A stretch of DNA of 64,000 bases from assembly GCA_977006965.1 (NCBI GenBank), contig OZ345375.1, forward strand, positions 558,001-622,000. Direction: 5' to 3'. Below, one piece after another: positions 23,702 through 34,941 of the stretch. Each line of letters opens with the position of its first letter. The stretch's first letter is position 1. The notes beneath the pieces were generated by a model. That model worked only from the letters and a program-made list of their open reading frames with translations, was not told the origin of the DNA and ran no database searches. This DNA comes from Phymatolithon calcareum. Lineage: Eukaryota > Rhodophyta > Florideophyceae > Hapalidiales. Position numbers and translations under genes: made by a program.

Positions 23702-25739
23702 AGACCGTGACAATCCAAAAATTTCCGACCCATATTCCTACTGAGTCAGGTCCGAAAGGTTGTTGAGTCCGCAATTGATATTATGCTCCGCCAAAGATAC
23801 AAGAACCACAACATTCAGCTGGGATCTCAGAAAGGGAAGACTACGGAGCTCGCAATCGTGAGGGCGCTGGGACTACAAAAACGAGGGCAGCGATGCATCG
23901 CGGTATTGGAACTAAGGGCAGCGCACGACACAGTGCCTAGACAACACCTGCAAGAGCGAATGAGAGGGCTTCTACCGCAAGACCTATGTGCGATGATCGA
24001 GCCATTCTTGATGCCTTCCTGGGTATCCACGGTTGGGGACCCGCAGCAGAAGTGGCTTCTAATTGACAGAGGAGTACCTCAGGGATTCCCGCTGAGCCCA
24101 AGTTTATATTGTCTTTTCATGGAAGAATTCGCAGAAAGAATAAGCCAAGTGCCACAAGAAGTCGCCGATGTAGCCGCAGTCCTCTTTGCGGACGTCGTTC
24201 TCCTATCTGCAAAGACACCAGCGGGACTACAGAGACTGTTAAATATAGCATCGAAATTAACAAGGGACAGGCACATGATTTGAAACACGAAACCTGGGAA
24301 GAGCGAAGTTATTCTCTCAGCCGACAAAAGATCATCCATTTTCAAACTTGCCGGGAAAACGCTAGCAAAGGTCAAAGAAGTCTCATACCTTGGCATCTCA
24401 CTCAGCAATGAGGGAGTTACCGACACAAAAATGCTTGAGCGCATCCGACAGGATAAGATCGCGGTCTATCAACTGAGATCTCTGGGTGTCCCGTTGCAGG
24501 CACTCAGCCCCTTGAAAGCATTGAAGACATACAAGGCGTTGATACAACCAAGATAGGAGCATGCCATACAACTGACGCCATGGACGCCGAGAGTCCAGAC
24601 AGCTATCGCAGAAGTTGAGAAGACATTTTTCGTACAAGTATTCGGTCCAATATCGAGAAACCGCTATGTCAGACTTAGCCTTCTTTGCCGAATTCACAAC
24701 GCCGAAAACAGGAGACTCGTTCTAGAACTCAGAATGCTGGAACGATCCAGATCAAAGAAAAGGAGCCTCCTGGTCGTCCGAAGCGAGGAAAGAGATTTGG
24801 TGGAACTGCAACGGGTTAGTCGAGAAATATTGGCAATGCTACATTACGCCGTTTTCGAGACGGCACTGACTTTCCTCTAATAGGCAGTTTCAAAAAAATC
24901 ATGGCGGAACTTGCTCTTCGAAGACGAATTTCCTTTCCGCACGTTCACACGATACGATGTTCTGCGTGGCCATTGAAGTGAAATGATATTCCCCCTCGAG
25001 ATCTCTCCGTTGAGATCAGAGGTAGGTTTTCTAATTTTGCTGACTATAGCCGTTTTTATGCGAAATGGAACCTCTGGGCTCTGAGTTGAGTCTTCGTGGC
25101 TCATCAGAAGTGTTGCCCCAAGCGTCTGCAGATGCGTTGGTAACACTATAATAAAAATCTCCACTTCTTCTTCTTCGAAGACGAAGAAGATATATTAGAG
25201 TGCAACAGAAAGAGGAAAATTCCGTACGATCTGCCTTGGTCCACCCCGGCGATCATCAGACTCCCGAAAACACGGCACCGCCAAGTAGCGTTAAAGTGGG
25301 CATTCGGTCGGTTCTGCCCCAAATGAGCACATTACTTCTCGCGGACAAGTTCAGTGATACTGTACCAACCCTCATGAGTTACCTCGAGGAATACCTCGGC
25401 AGATATCAAATAACGAAAGAGGAGATTAATATCACGGAAAAAGCTCTAGACAAGCTACTCTTCTTGACTAGCGTCTTTTATGACGACATAGAATAGAGAA
25501 GGCGTCAATTGAGCTGCGACCCTGAGTCCCATAGGAAATTTTGCCAGTGAACCCCAAGCTTTTCCCTCCTCCCCTTTGCCGGGAGAGGGCTTTTGCAGCT
25601 AGGGCTACGATGTTAACGCAGGGTGCAAGGATTTGAGTAGATGATCGAAGCTGCAAGAGCGTAGCTGCTGAAACGCATTTCCCTTGCAGTCTCATGAGTG
25701 TTACTGCAGGCGTTTACAAAATTTCAAGTTCAAAAAAAA
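23702..25739 (+). mobile_element. 5'-truncated, decayed LINE with a nested insertion
   Basis: Plus-strand RT fragments correspond to L1: VRKVVES-like residues with a stop, LRQRYKNHNIQLG, ELRAAHDTVPR (for DLSAAYDRVPR), GVPQGFPLSPSLYCLF and FADVVLL. The catalytic FADD box has become FADV and the DLS box is also changed, so the polymerase is dead. The C-terminal part resumes at 25200-25496. The 3' UTR ends GCGTTTACAAAATTTC and A8 near 25739. A 244-bp foreign segment (24929-25172) interrupts the element. Confidence 0.75.
24929..25172. mobile_element. Short insertion nested in the LINE, flanked by a 13-bp duplication
   Basis: CTTCGAAGACGAA occurs at 24916-24928 and again at 25173-25185, flanking the segment. 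The inserted DNA ends TAATAAAAATCT, like the 3' UTR of the L1 LINE, so a strongly 5'-truncated LINE or SINE is likely. The flanking duplicate is low-complexity (GAAGA-rich), which weakens the boundary call slightly. Confidence 0.5.
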
Positions 25740-26133
25740 CTTGATTTCACGTTGTGGTGGGCGTTCAGTCTCAAGACTTAAGTTTATTGGACGAGTGAGC
25801 ATAAAGTCAGGAGAAAAGCTTTGAATTGAGAGGACCTTCGCCATGGTAAAATATCTAAACAATGAGAAACTGTTGCAGAATAAATTTCAGGTGATCACCT
25901 TAATTGTGAGCGATCTTTCCGCGATAAAGCAAGCAAGAAACGGTTTAACATATTATCAAGCGTATCAATACCAAATATTGAGCCCAACGATGCGCTCGCG
26001 ATCTTTATTTACAAACCTTCTTGTTGCCACACGTGTGCTGCATCGTTTAAAACGATTCACAGATTAAAAAATGCCTCCCCTTTTCATTGTTCCTCAACCT
26101 CGGTTATTTTTGGCTTGGCCTGCGAAACACCTC
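25740..26133. other. Spacer between two inverted LINE tails
   Basis: About 390 bp with one short unassigned plus-strand frame. It separates oppositely oriented LINE 3' ends (25540-25739 and 26148-26382), so the three segments together form a large inverted repeat. Confidence 0.4.
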
Positions 26134-26396
26134 CCGCATTACTACATTTTTTTTTAACTTTGAATTTATTAAACGCCCTCAGAAACACTCATAAGACTGT
26201 AAGGGAGATGCGTTTCAGATGCTACTACCTTGGTAGCTCCGTTACTCTGTTAAAGCCCGCAAAACCCGGGCTCGTTGCTATCGTCGTAGCCCTAGCTGCA
26301 AAAACCCTCCTCCAGAGAAGGTGGAGGGAAAAGCTTAGAGTCCATTTGTCCTGTTCGTAGGAATCTCAGCGTCGCCGTTCTACCGCATTACTACAT
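26134..26396 (-). mobile_element. Minus-strand LINE 3' end of 235 bp with exact 14-bp duplications
   Basis: The duplication CCGCATTACTACAT lies at 26134-26147 and 26383-26396. Between them is the reverse complement of the LINE 3' end, beginning with poly(T) at 26147-26155. It is severely 5'-truncated and non-coding. The right duplication ends at the first base of the stop codon of the adjacent membrane-protein paralogue, so the insertion is at the very end of that reading frame. Confidence 0.85.
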
Positions 26397-27318
26397 CAGT
26401 CATCCTGTTCTGTGTCCTCACCTCCTTCGCTTTTTCCACTCGCATCTTCTTGTTGGCTATTTTCCCTTTTCTCTTTCAGTACCTTTTGAATCCATCTTGA
26501 GTCATCACTGACTGTCATATCCATCTTGCCTTCCCCAAGCCCCTTCACGCTCCACAGCAGCGATATGAGTCCAATGGCAATCTCAACGAACACCACCACT
26601 ATTACTACATCTGCGAACTCCTTGACTGAGCTGAATGTCTGCACATCCATCTTGTCCCACAGTTGTGCCACTGCGATGACCATAGACAAAAGTAACGGCA
26701 TAATCGACAAATGCTCCACCAGAATTAAGACGACATGTACCGACGCCGTGGTTTCAGAATCTTCCTTGTAAATTGCGCGCTTGTCCTCACCTACAATTGC
26801 ATTTCCGACATGGAGTGGGGTAAATGTTAGCTGACAGTCCACTTCATTATCATCCATGTTTGCACGTTCATCAACAAGCGCTCCGTGACAGTATTGATGA
26901 AGAAACTTTTGCTGCGATCTCGGTGTGCCGTCGGTTTTCTCTCCATCTTGGCAAGTATCGAAGAAGAATTTCGGGACTCATCTTGCGAACGTGTTTCCGT
27001 GTAATAAATTGGCCGGAAAAGATATAGAATATAGTCAGAATCTGCATTAATCGAAGCATACACGAGAACAGCAACAGCGACATATGCGATCAGGCCCCAA
27101 CCAACACAGAATCCCATCACTCCAACACTCAGCGCTCTGATTTCTTCACTGGCTCTTCTTGCCACATTTCATTCACTGTCGCGGACACCCACCACCACTT
27201 CTGCCGCCACCCAGCAAGCACAAATGAGAATCCCGCTGTAAGAATAAGACACAGAGTCTCCCAATGTCGTCGACTCGAGGCATCAGCCTTGCGACCGGAC
27301 GCAGAGAATGACCTGTCC
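26396..27318 (-). pseudogene. Multi-span membrane protein gene, copy 2, 5' end lost
   Basis: Three minus-strand segments (27318-27132, 27165-26827, 26857-26396) in different frames together match copy 1 (17319-18446). Shared stretches are FSASGRKADASSRRHWE, WRQKWWWVSA, GVMGFCVGWGLI, DDNEVDCQLTFTPLHVGNA, HLSIMPLLLSMVIAVAQLW and SDDSRWIQKV. Two frameshifts make it non-functional. The N-terminal part is missing: sequence changes abruptly at about 27318 into a Copia element. A LINE tail sits immediately past the stop codon. Function is unknown. Confidence 0.7.
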
Positions 27319-30284
27319 ATGTTCATACAGTATGAACGTATCGCCAAAGAAACAGTGACGGCAGCCTTCGGTTCAACACACATCTTAGGCAAAGGTTTAA
27401 TATGGATACCAATTGACGGAGGAATGCAAGTTGAGGCTCACCACGCTCCACAGTTTCACTCGCATATACTGGCAGTTAGCTACTTATCCAAGAACTTCAA
27501 TGTATTGTTCGCAGACGACTTCAAGGACTACAATGGTTGCTTCATCCTATACAAGAAGACGACAAACGTTGCGTACGAAACGCCATGCATCGACGGACTT
27601 TACAACATGGAACTGAATCACTCCCAGTCTGGTAAAGCAGCATCAGCGGTTTCGAAATCCACCCCCGACGCAATCTCTTGGCACAACAAAACTGGCCATC
27701 CAAGCGCAGAACGTTACAAGATACTCGCCCAACTCTTACCAAGCGTGCCACAGTTTCACTCGTCCACCATGAGAAGCCTGGACTGCGTCCGGTGCATAAC
27801 AGCGAAGACGAGGAAGTCTTCACTGTACCCCGCTCGCACTACCGCGATACAGCCGATTCAAGAAACTCATCTCGATATCTCAGGTCCCTTCATCCCGACC
27901 TTGAACAATGAAACGTACGCTGAGCATTTCATAGACTCGTTCACCGCCAAGTCAGACATTGAGCTCTTAAAATCGAAAAGCAACCTGCCTTCAGCCCTCC
28001 AGACATACAAAGCAATGGTTGAAAAGCACTTCGCCGAGCATCGCTATAGCATCAAAACATTTCGGCTGGATAAAGCGGGAGAAAATTTTTCAACAATCGT
28101 TGTGCAGTTCTACAACAAAGCTGGAATTCGTCTGACTCCTTCACTAGCGTATGCTCCCGAAAGTAATGGAACCGCCGAGCGTCTCGTCCAAGAGCATTGG
28201 GTTCGAGCACGAGTACTCATGTTCGGCGCTGACCTTCCCAAGGACCTTTGGGGAGAAGCGCTCGTGCACGCAAACTGGCTCCGAAACCGCTTGCCTTCAA
28301 GTCGACTAAATGGTGATCTACCCATTTTGAAGTGGCTCCCGGCCGCTAGCATTGACTTCACGAACGTATTGGAGTTTGGGCAAGCCGGATTCGCATTCAT
28401 CTACCAGTCCCAAACTGTCGCGAGGAAGAAGCTATTGCCACGCTCGGAGCCCGCACGATTTGTCGGGATGGAAAGCAACACCAGCCTTATTCGCGCGTTC
28501 ATCCCGGCCAATAAGATCGTCAAAGTCGTGCGCCGTAGAGACTTCAGAGTCGTTAAAGACAATCCTCTTCCCGGAATATCGACTCTTCTTGACGGACTGT
28601 CACGACAGGCATCAATCGAAGCGGAGGAAACTGAGGACAAACACACAGCCGAAGCACACCTTGTTCATTGCTTCGCCACATTGCATCACGAGAACCCAAA
28701 CCTAGCTCATCCGCATGCGCTATCCGCGGGACGCGTGCCGCGGTCGTTTGGAGAAGCATGTCAAACCCCACAGTGGGCAGAAGCTGTCCATCGCGAGTAC
28801 AACGCCCACATCAAGAGAGGAACATGGACATATGTATTACCCAGGCCGGACATGAATATATTGCAGTACATTTAGGGAAGCAGTACATGTGCAAAGCAAG
28901 AGTCAACGCTCGTGGAGATTATCAGGAAGCGTACGTTGACTTCGACCCCGACACACTGTACGCCCCTGTAGCATCTCACGAATCCATTCGATTGCTGCTC
29001 GCTCTTCTCGCCGGCCAAGACCTTATCCTTGAAGGAGGAAATGTTTCCAACGTTTATTTGTACGGTCAGATAGACACTCCTATCTTCATGAGACAGCGCA
29101 CAGATTCTTCGAAGGTTGAAGCAAAGCCGGGGTTCATTTGCCATCTCCAAACGGCAATATACGGAATCAAGCAGGCCGGAAATATATGGGGTTCAGCACT
29201 CCACGACTTGTTAACCGGTTGGGGATTTCGCACGTCCACCTTCGACGAGCGGCTGTACTTCTTCAGACAAAATCAGGAGTTCATCATCATAGCCGTGGTC
29301 GTGGACGACATGGCTTTCGCATCGAACAGCAGAAATCTCCTCGAAGTCGTCAAAGAAAAACTTAAAGCAACGTACGATGTGCGAATGTTTGGTGCGCTAC
29401 GCTCTTTCATCGGTTGGACAATCTCAAGGGGGCCGCAGGGGTTGAAGTTCGATCAAGCGAGGTACCCAAAAACTCTGCTACGGCAGTACGGCATGTCAAA
29501 CGCCAATCTAGCACGAACACCTTTGCCTCTAGACGCCGATGTCACGCCAGCGTCACAGTACGAACGTCTTCTTAGTCGCCAGGACCACGCAGCATACCGA
29601 GCGATAATCGGAGGCTGGCTGTACCTAGCTGTTTGCACGAGACCTGACTTAAGCTTCCCGGTAGGAGTGCTTGCACGACAAACGCATGAACCGACGCAAC
29701 GGCACTTAGATTTCGTGAAGAGAGGCCTTCGGTACTTAGCCGGCAGTACAAGTCTCGGCATCTTATACCCTCGGAACGGAAGACTGAACGCAACAGCAAT
29801 CACCGCAGCCGTTGACGCTGACTGGGGAGGTGATAAAGAGACAAGAAGGTCAACCACAGGATACTTTGTCAGCGTTAATCGGTCGCCAGTATATTGGAAG
29901 AGTCGCCGTCATATGGTGATCGCCCTTTCGTCAGGAGAAGCCGAGTACGTCGCATTATCGCCCTGTGCGAGAGAGGTTTCGTGGATGCGCAAGCTCTACT
30001 GGGAGATGTGCCATCAAACACCGGGGTCCGTCGGCACAACGTTCCGCCCAACAACCGTATTCGTTGACAGTACAGCGGCAAGAACTCTCACAGAAAGAAC
30101 CCACAACACCGCCAGGACGAAGCATATCGACATGCGGTATGACCACATTCGTGAGCTTATCGTCTTTGGGATCTTTTGCACGGAGTACATCCGAACAAAC
30201 GACCAACCAGCCGATCTTCTCACAAAGGTGATGACCAGAGCGATCTTGACACGGATGTTGGCGCTGAGTAACATGACCTCGTAA
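27319..30284 (+). pseudogene. Ty1/Copia polyprotein, 5'-truncated and frame-broken
   Basis: The frame starts inside the protease region (gag is absent). The GAG-pre-integrase zinc finger is visible (WHNKTGHPSAERY and CVRC). Integrase carries LDISGP, RLDKAGENF and ESNGTAERL, giving D, D and E. The frame breaks near 28860, where the start of RT is lost; no WVFK-type motif is found. The second frame (about 28869-30284) has KARVNARGDYQE, YGIKQAGNIWG, VVDDMAF (the RT catalytic pair), CTRPDLSFPVG, and RNase H motifs VDADWGGD, ALSSGEAEYVALS and KHIDMRYDHIRE. It ends LLTKVMTRAI, typical of Copia. The left end coincides with the lost 5' part of the membrane paralogue. Confidence 0.85.
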
Positions 30285-30826
30285 CACCTGCACCGCCGCC
30301 ACACCGCATACATCACTCCTGCTGCCACGCTCACAACAACAAAAAAAAGAAACGCTGCCACACCATCGCCGGCACGCTCCATCATCGCCACGCTGCCGCC
30401 GACACGCTCCACGATCGCTGCCACCGCCCGAACCTTCACCATCCACCGCGCCGCCGTGTACCACCGCCGTGTTGTAGTCGCTGTTCGCGGCGCGCGAAAA
30501 GAAAGCCACCTTGACACCACCGGCAGATTGGGATGTCGTGCGCTGCAGGATGCAGTTCACGGAAATGTCGCATATTATATGCTGCTGAATATTTGGAACT
30601 ATTTTGAACTTGCTGCTGAATCTTGAAAATTATTTGAAATGCTGCCGCCGTTTTCTACGAAATATTTGAAATGCTGAATTGATTGATAAATGTGATTATT
30701 GATGGATTATGCTGATGCTGGAACTTTGAATGTTATGCTGATTAGTTGATATGTGCTGCTGCTGATTAATTGATATTTCCTGATGCTGATTAATGATGCT
30801 GCTGATTGATGATCGAAAGAAAATAT
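30285..30826 (+). other. Copia 3' untranslated region, low complexity
   Basis: The first part (30285-30520) is GCC/CAC-rich and the rest (30560-30820) is built of degenerate TGCTGATT/TGCTGCTG motifs. Neither part codes. It ends in an A-rich tract GAAAGAAAATA that could serve as the polypurine primer of the following LTR. Confidence 0.5.
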
Positions 30827-31231
30827 TGTGAGCGGCACCGTCGGGCACTCATGAGGATCGAACTGACGCACGGCCCCTCCCCAAGGTCTGTGCGTGGTCA
30901 TCCACCGATCACTCCCTCGCCCCGCGGTCACCCACTGAGCTGAACTATTCCCGGATGGGTTCATCGACAGCTACTGATAACGGGAGTTTGGAACATTGCT
31001 TTTAGTCTCGACACTCCCGAGGGGGCGTGCGACAGATCTAATCATACATGCTGCTGACACTGCTGGATCCGTGAGTGCCGAGACCTAATTCTCTTTCCAC
31101 GTGTAACTTAGGGTTACACCTCCGGAGAATCCTCTGTAATCTCAACACACTTACCAATAAAAACCTTGCTGCTGCTGTTCTCCCCCGGAGAGACAGACAG
31201 AGAATTTCCTACAGATCCTCATTTTCTGACA
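30827..31231 (+). repeat. Candidate Copia 3' LTR (about 405 bp)
   Basis: The segment begins TGTGAG after a purine-rich tract and ends CTGACA, giving matching 5'-TG...CA-3' ends with a short inverted repeat (TGTGAG against TGTCAG). AATAAA is present near 31158. No second LTR copy exists in the window because the 5' part of the element is lost, so the boundaries are inferred. Confidence 0.4.
30854..30949 (-). ncRNA. tRNA-like internal Pol III promoter (A and B boxes), minus strand
   Basis: On the minus strand, AGCTCAGTGG (30949-30932 region) matches a tRNA A box/D arm. AGTTCGATCCT (30864-30854) matches a B box/T arm with one change from the consensus. The spacing is about 67 bases, longer than most tRNAs. 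The acceptor and T stems do not pair well, so this is not an intact tRNA. It may be a tRNA-derived SINE fragment or a coincidental pair inside the LTR. Confidence 0.3.
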
Positions 31232-32061
31232 TTGTCGGTGCCGATTAGTGGGGATACGTGTAAGCTGTATTTTCAGGGCTCTCATAGTAAATCTGGTTAG
31301 CAGATAGCAACTTTCGGGTTATGAAGAAGTTTCAACAATTATAGTCGTAAGACGGCGAGCCTGGGGTCGAGCTGGACTATCGCCTCAGGATATAAATCGA
31401 TTTTCTATTCGTCAAGGTCTTCTTGTCACGGGATCAGGACCACGTCCTTCTTTTTGCAATGGGTCACTGGGAGTGATGAGGACGTCGTATGCCTGTAGTC
31501 GGGGCGACACTTATAAGGCAGAGAGAAAGTGAATGACTCCAGGACTGCTACTAGGTGTACGGTTGAATGTACTGTTGTTGGATTTTCCACAGTAGGTAGA
31601 GGAACAGCCGGACATCTTGATCAGTATGACGGCAAGTACTGCCTTCAGTTCCCGAGCAGATGGAAGCACGTGCTGGCAGTCAAAGTCAAATAGCACATAT
31701 TCCCGTCCATATCGCAGTCACCAAAAGTAGCATTCATCATCAGTATGTTACTGAGCAGAGAGTATTTTCATGTGGTAAATAAGTGGTTGCTGTCATATTT
31801 TAAGTTTAACCGTAGTGCCCATGAGACCCTAAGAATATACAGTCAAAAGAGATGAGACGGGATGACAGCATTTGCTACTGTATCTCATTTCTGTCTTCAT
31901 CTGAATCAGAGAGTGGAGTAATTATCCCCCTCGAGGTCCTGAAGGTAGAGGCTTTCGAAAAAAACTATTTTTTATTTATTTTCGTCTTTGATAGCTGCAG
32001 TGGGGAATACTGAATAGTGCTACTCCATGGCACTATTTAGAAGTTAGCACTAAGCAGAATT
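31232..32061. other. No recognisable gene
   Basis: AT-rich DNA with only short open frames and no motifs. The bases right after the candidate LTR (TCGGTGCCGATTAG) resemble a primer-binding site but no element body follows. Confidence 0.35.
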
Positions 32062-33863
32062 TTAATCAAAATTTACATTACTATAACTGCGACATTGGTG
32101 GAAGGCACTGGTCTTGTTCCACCATTCAGTGATTACAGTTTGTCTACTGCGGCTGACGTTTTGCTTACTAATGGAATCGATGAAGCCATTCAAAGCCCGC
32201 TGAAGGTGGGCAGGAGCATCAGGAAAGTTACACGCGTACGAATTCTCTTCTAGCGGCCTGAACAGTTGGTACAGTTCAGAACTTTGAGGAAGATCGCAAG
32301 CAACCTCTCCGACTTTTATTTCTTCCTCCTGTACGGGTTTCAAGACCTTCTCTACAAAATCTGTTCGATGTAGTTCGTCTATGGCGACGTCCGGAATGGC
32401 GTCTCTCACATCGTCGTCATCTTCTATGTGGAACCAACGACTGATGTCACTTTCTGTTGTTGATGTATCGATGAGTTGACCAAGCTCATCATCATCACTA
32501 ACACCGACAGACAGTTTTCCCAACATTTCCATGACCCATATGGCCTCTTCCTTTTTGGAGGTGTTCTTCATTCGACAGAATGCATCAGCAGCTTTATTGA
32601 CCGGCAAAATTGCCGACTTTACCCAACCTTGCGCAAGAGTCATCTGGGATACTTCGGCCCACGCGGATTTCGGCAGATTAGCGACATCACGCATGTGAGG
32701 TTCATTTCCTTCTCGAAGTCCTTAGATCCCTCCGGGCAGTGATCTGTTTAACTTGCGTCGCTCAGCTCGAGTCTCTAGGTGATTATTAATTTTACGTAGC
32801 ATTATTTTTCGATACATCATCTTCCAGGCGGCGATGATGCCTAAATCCATCGGCTGGTGAACAGTAGCTACATTTGGAGGAAGTGGTTCGATTATCACTC
32901 GTCCACGAATATCTCGTAAATCTTTCGTGTGCGAGGATGCATTATCGACGAGTGATGCTTCATGATTTGCAGCTAGACTTTTGTAAGCGACTGGCAGAGG
33001 CGAAGAAGACAAGAACCGAATTAGCTGTGTGTGCACGCACATTGTACCTTGTCAGTGTCCTCAGCATTTGCACAAAGATACGCAGTGATGCGGTCTTTAG
33101 CCTTCATCGTCTTGGTCCCCCCAAAGACTCTTTTTACATTCGTGTTTCAGGACATATGTTCGACGAAGCAGCAGTTTGTAGAAGAGGCCCATTTCCTCCA
33201 CATTGTAAATGCAATTCGTATCGTATCCTCGTCGTTTTTCCTACAGGGAAGCGATGTCGCGGACTGCCTCCGCGACGGGTGCACTACTTTCCTAACCTTG
33301 CAGCGATATTGACTCCAAACCATGACGTTGACCGAACATTACCATCCACCTAGTTGAAGCTGAGAACTTCTCGACAGCGGCACGCTCACTGATCGTTAGT
33401 TCTGCAGTCAGCATGGCTTCTCGAATGAAGACTGCGCGCTGCGTTAACATCGCATGTGTGACAGGAATCTTCACCTCTCGACCGAGCTCGACGAATTGCA
33501 GTACCTTGCGATCGATAATCGGAAATTGGCAGTTCGGTCAGACTTCGTCGTCAGAGCCGTCCTCTCCTGGACCTTCTGTCTCGGAACCGATGCTTCAGCC
33601 TTTATATTATAGACCGTCCGACAAGTTATCTTGTACTTAGTCATAATGGCGGTCGCATAGTAGTTGTTAGCGAGCATCTCTTGGACGTCCAGCTTTCGTT
33701 CTGCGAGAGTCGCGTGCGGTTGTGCATCTTCTTCTTCATGGTCCAACGCGGAACGGTGACCGAGATGACCTTCGACGAGCCCGTTGCTGGACTTTACACG
33801 TGGAGCATTACAGTATTGACAATTACAGCTTGAATACATATAAATTGTAAGACTTTGTGCCAT
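32062..33863 (-). pseudogene. pogo/Tigger-type (CENP-B-like) transposase, dead
   Basis: From ATG 33863, the N-terminal frame holds an HTH (KLDVQEMLANNYYATAIMTK followed by CRTVYNIKAE). The next frame (33474-33292) holds a CENP-B-type DNA-binding segment (FSASTRWMVMFGQRHGLES). Then come NVEEMGLFYKLLLRRTY with a shifted KDRITAYLCANAED, and LVDNASSHTKDLR...EPLPPNVATVHQPMDLGII, the DDE_1 signature around the second Asp. The C-terminal 32694-32062 frame is acidic and helical. The first catalytic Asp position (usually NxDETGLFY) is Glu here, and there are several frameshifts and stops. Terminal repeats and the TA duplication were not resolved. Confidence 0.8.
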
Positions 33864-34930
33864 TTCGAGCGAGCATGCACTAATGGGAGTGAAGCACTAT
33901 ACAAAATGGCACTATATCGAGACTCTCGCTGCATAAAAAAAAACTCCAGAATTTCCACTGAAATAAATAATTCTCCTGTATGACACGAAAAAAAATTATT
34001 CTTCCCGTCAATTGTCGGAAGTGCAACCGGTGCCAAAAATTCGTGAATGCAAAGAAATATAGGTCATAATCAAGAACTGAAAATATTAAAATCAGTAAAT
34101 GAAAGCTGTACCAGCGAGGACTTAAGACATTCTAAATGTTATAAATTAAGGTGCTGTTTACAATTTAAAGCAGCCCTCGTGTCATCATCCGTCAAAGAAG
34201 AGCTATTCAAATCTTATTTCACGGCTTCTTGTACCTGCTAAAATGAATTCTATCATGCTGCACTGTAATAGACCGAGTCCCAATATGACGTAAAGGGAAT
34301 CTTCAGAACGTGAGAGATCCTGAAAACAAGATAGCGAAACGCACGGCATGATCTACACTGGAGAGAGATCGTCAACGAGAGTGATGTACATGTCGAAAAG
34401 GAATAAGTGTCAAGCAATATTACCCTCATTACTTTACAAGTACTTAGAATTGAAGGGGACGGGAGCGACATTAAAAGCGCTAAACAAAGTCGAATGTTGG
34501 GGAACAGCAGTAGGCGATCGATAGGCGACGGGGCACCGATAGACGGGTGGCGGCTCATCGATGGGGAACAGCTGCGACTATAGCGAACCCCTCGAATAGA
34601 AACGAGAGAACGCGATCAACGCAATGAAATTTTGGGGTTATTAAACGCAAAAGTTGGCACACTGGCTGTGGTCGGGTTATCCCCTGGCAAACGCCGAGGG
34701 CGCCGCGAAGCGGGAACCTTTACAGAAAAGAATTGGATCAGGATGTCTTGGCAGTATGAGAAAAGAATCTGTAAGCTGTAAGCAGCTGTTCTAGGGTTTT
34801 CCCTTGGTGATCCTTCATGGTGTAAGTACGCATAGAAACCTGCGGTACTGTAATGACTATAATGCTCTCTATAAGGGCCTGGTGTAAATGCGAGCTGTAA
34901 TGAAAATTTGAAGGGAGCTAGTCTTTTGGG
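33864..34930. other. No recognisable gene
   Basis: AT-rich flank of the pogo element. No motif-bearing frame on either strand. Confidence 0.35.
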
Positions 34931-34941
34931 AATTGGAGAGT

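Noticed and set aside
30841-30956. True tRNA gene on the minus strand
   Set aside because: A and B boxes are present but the acceptor and T stems do not pair and spacing is too long for most tRNAs.
31233-31250. Primer-binding site after the candidate Copia LTR
   Set aside because: No element body follows, so the resemblance is probably chance unless a deleted second element was here.
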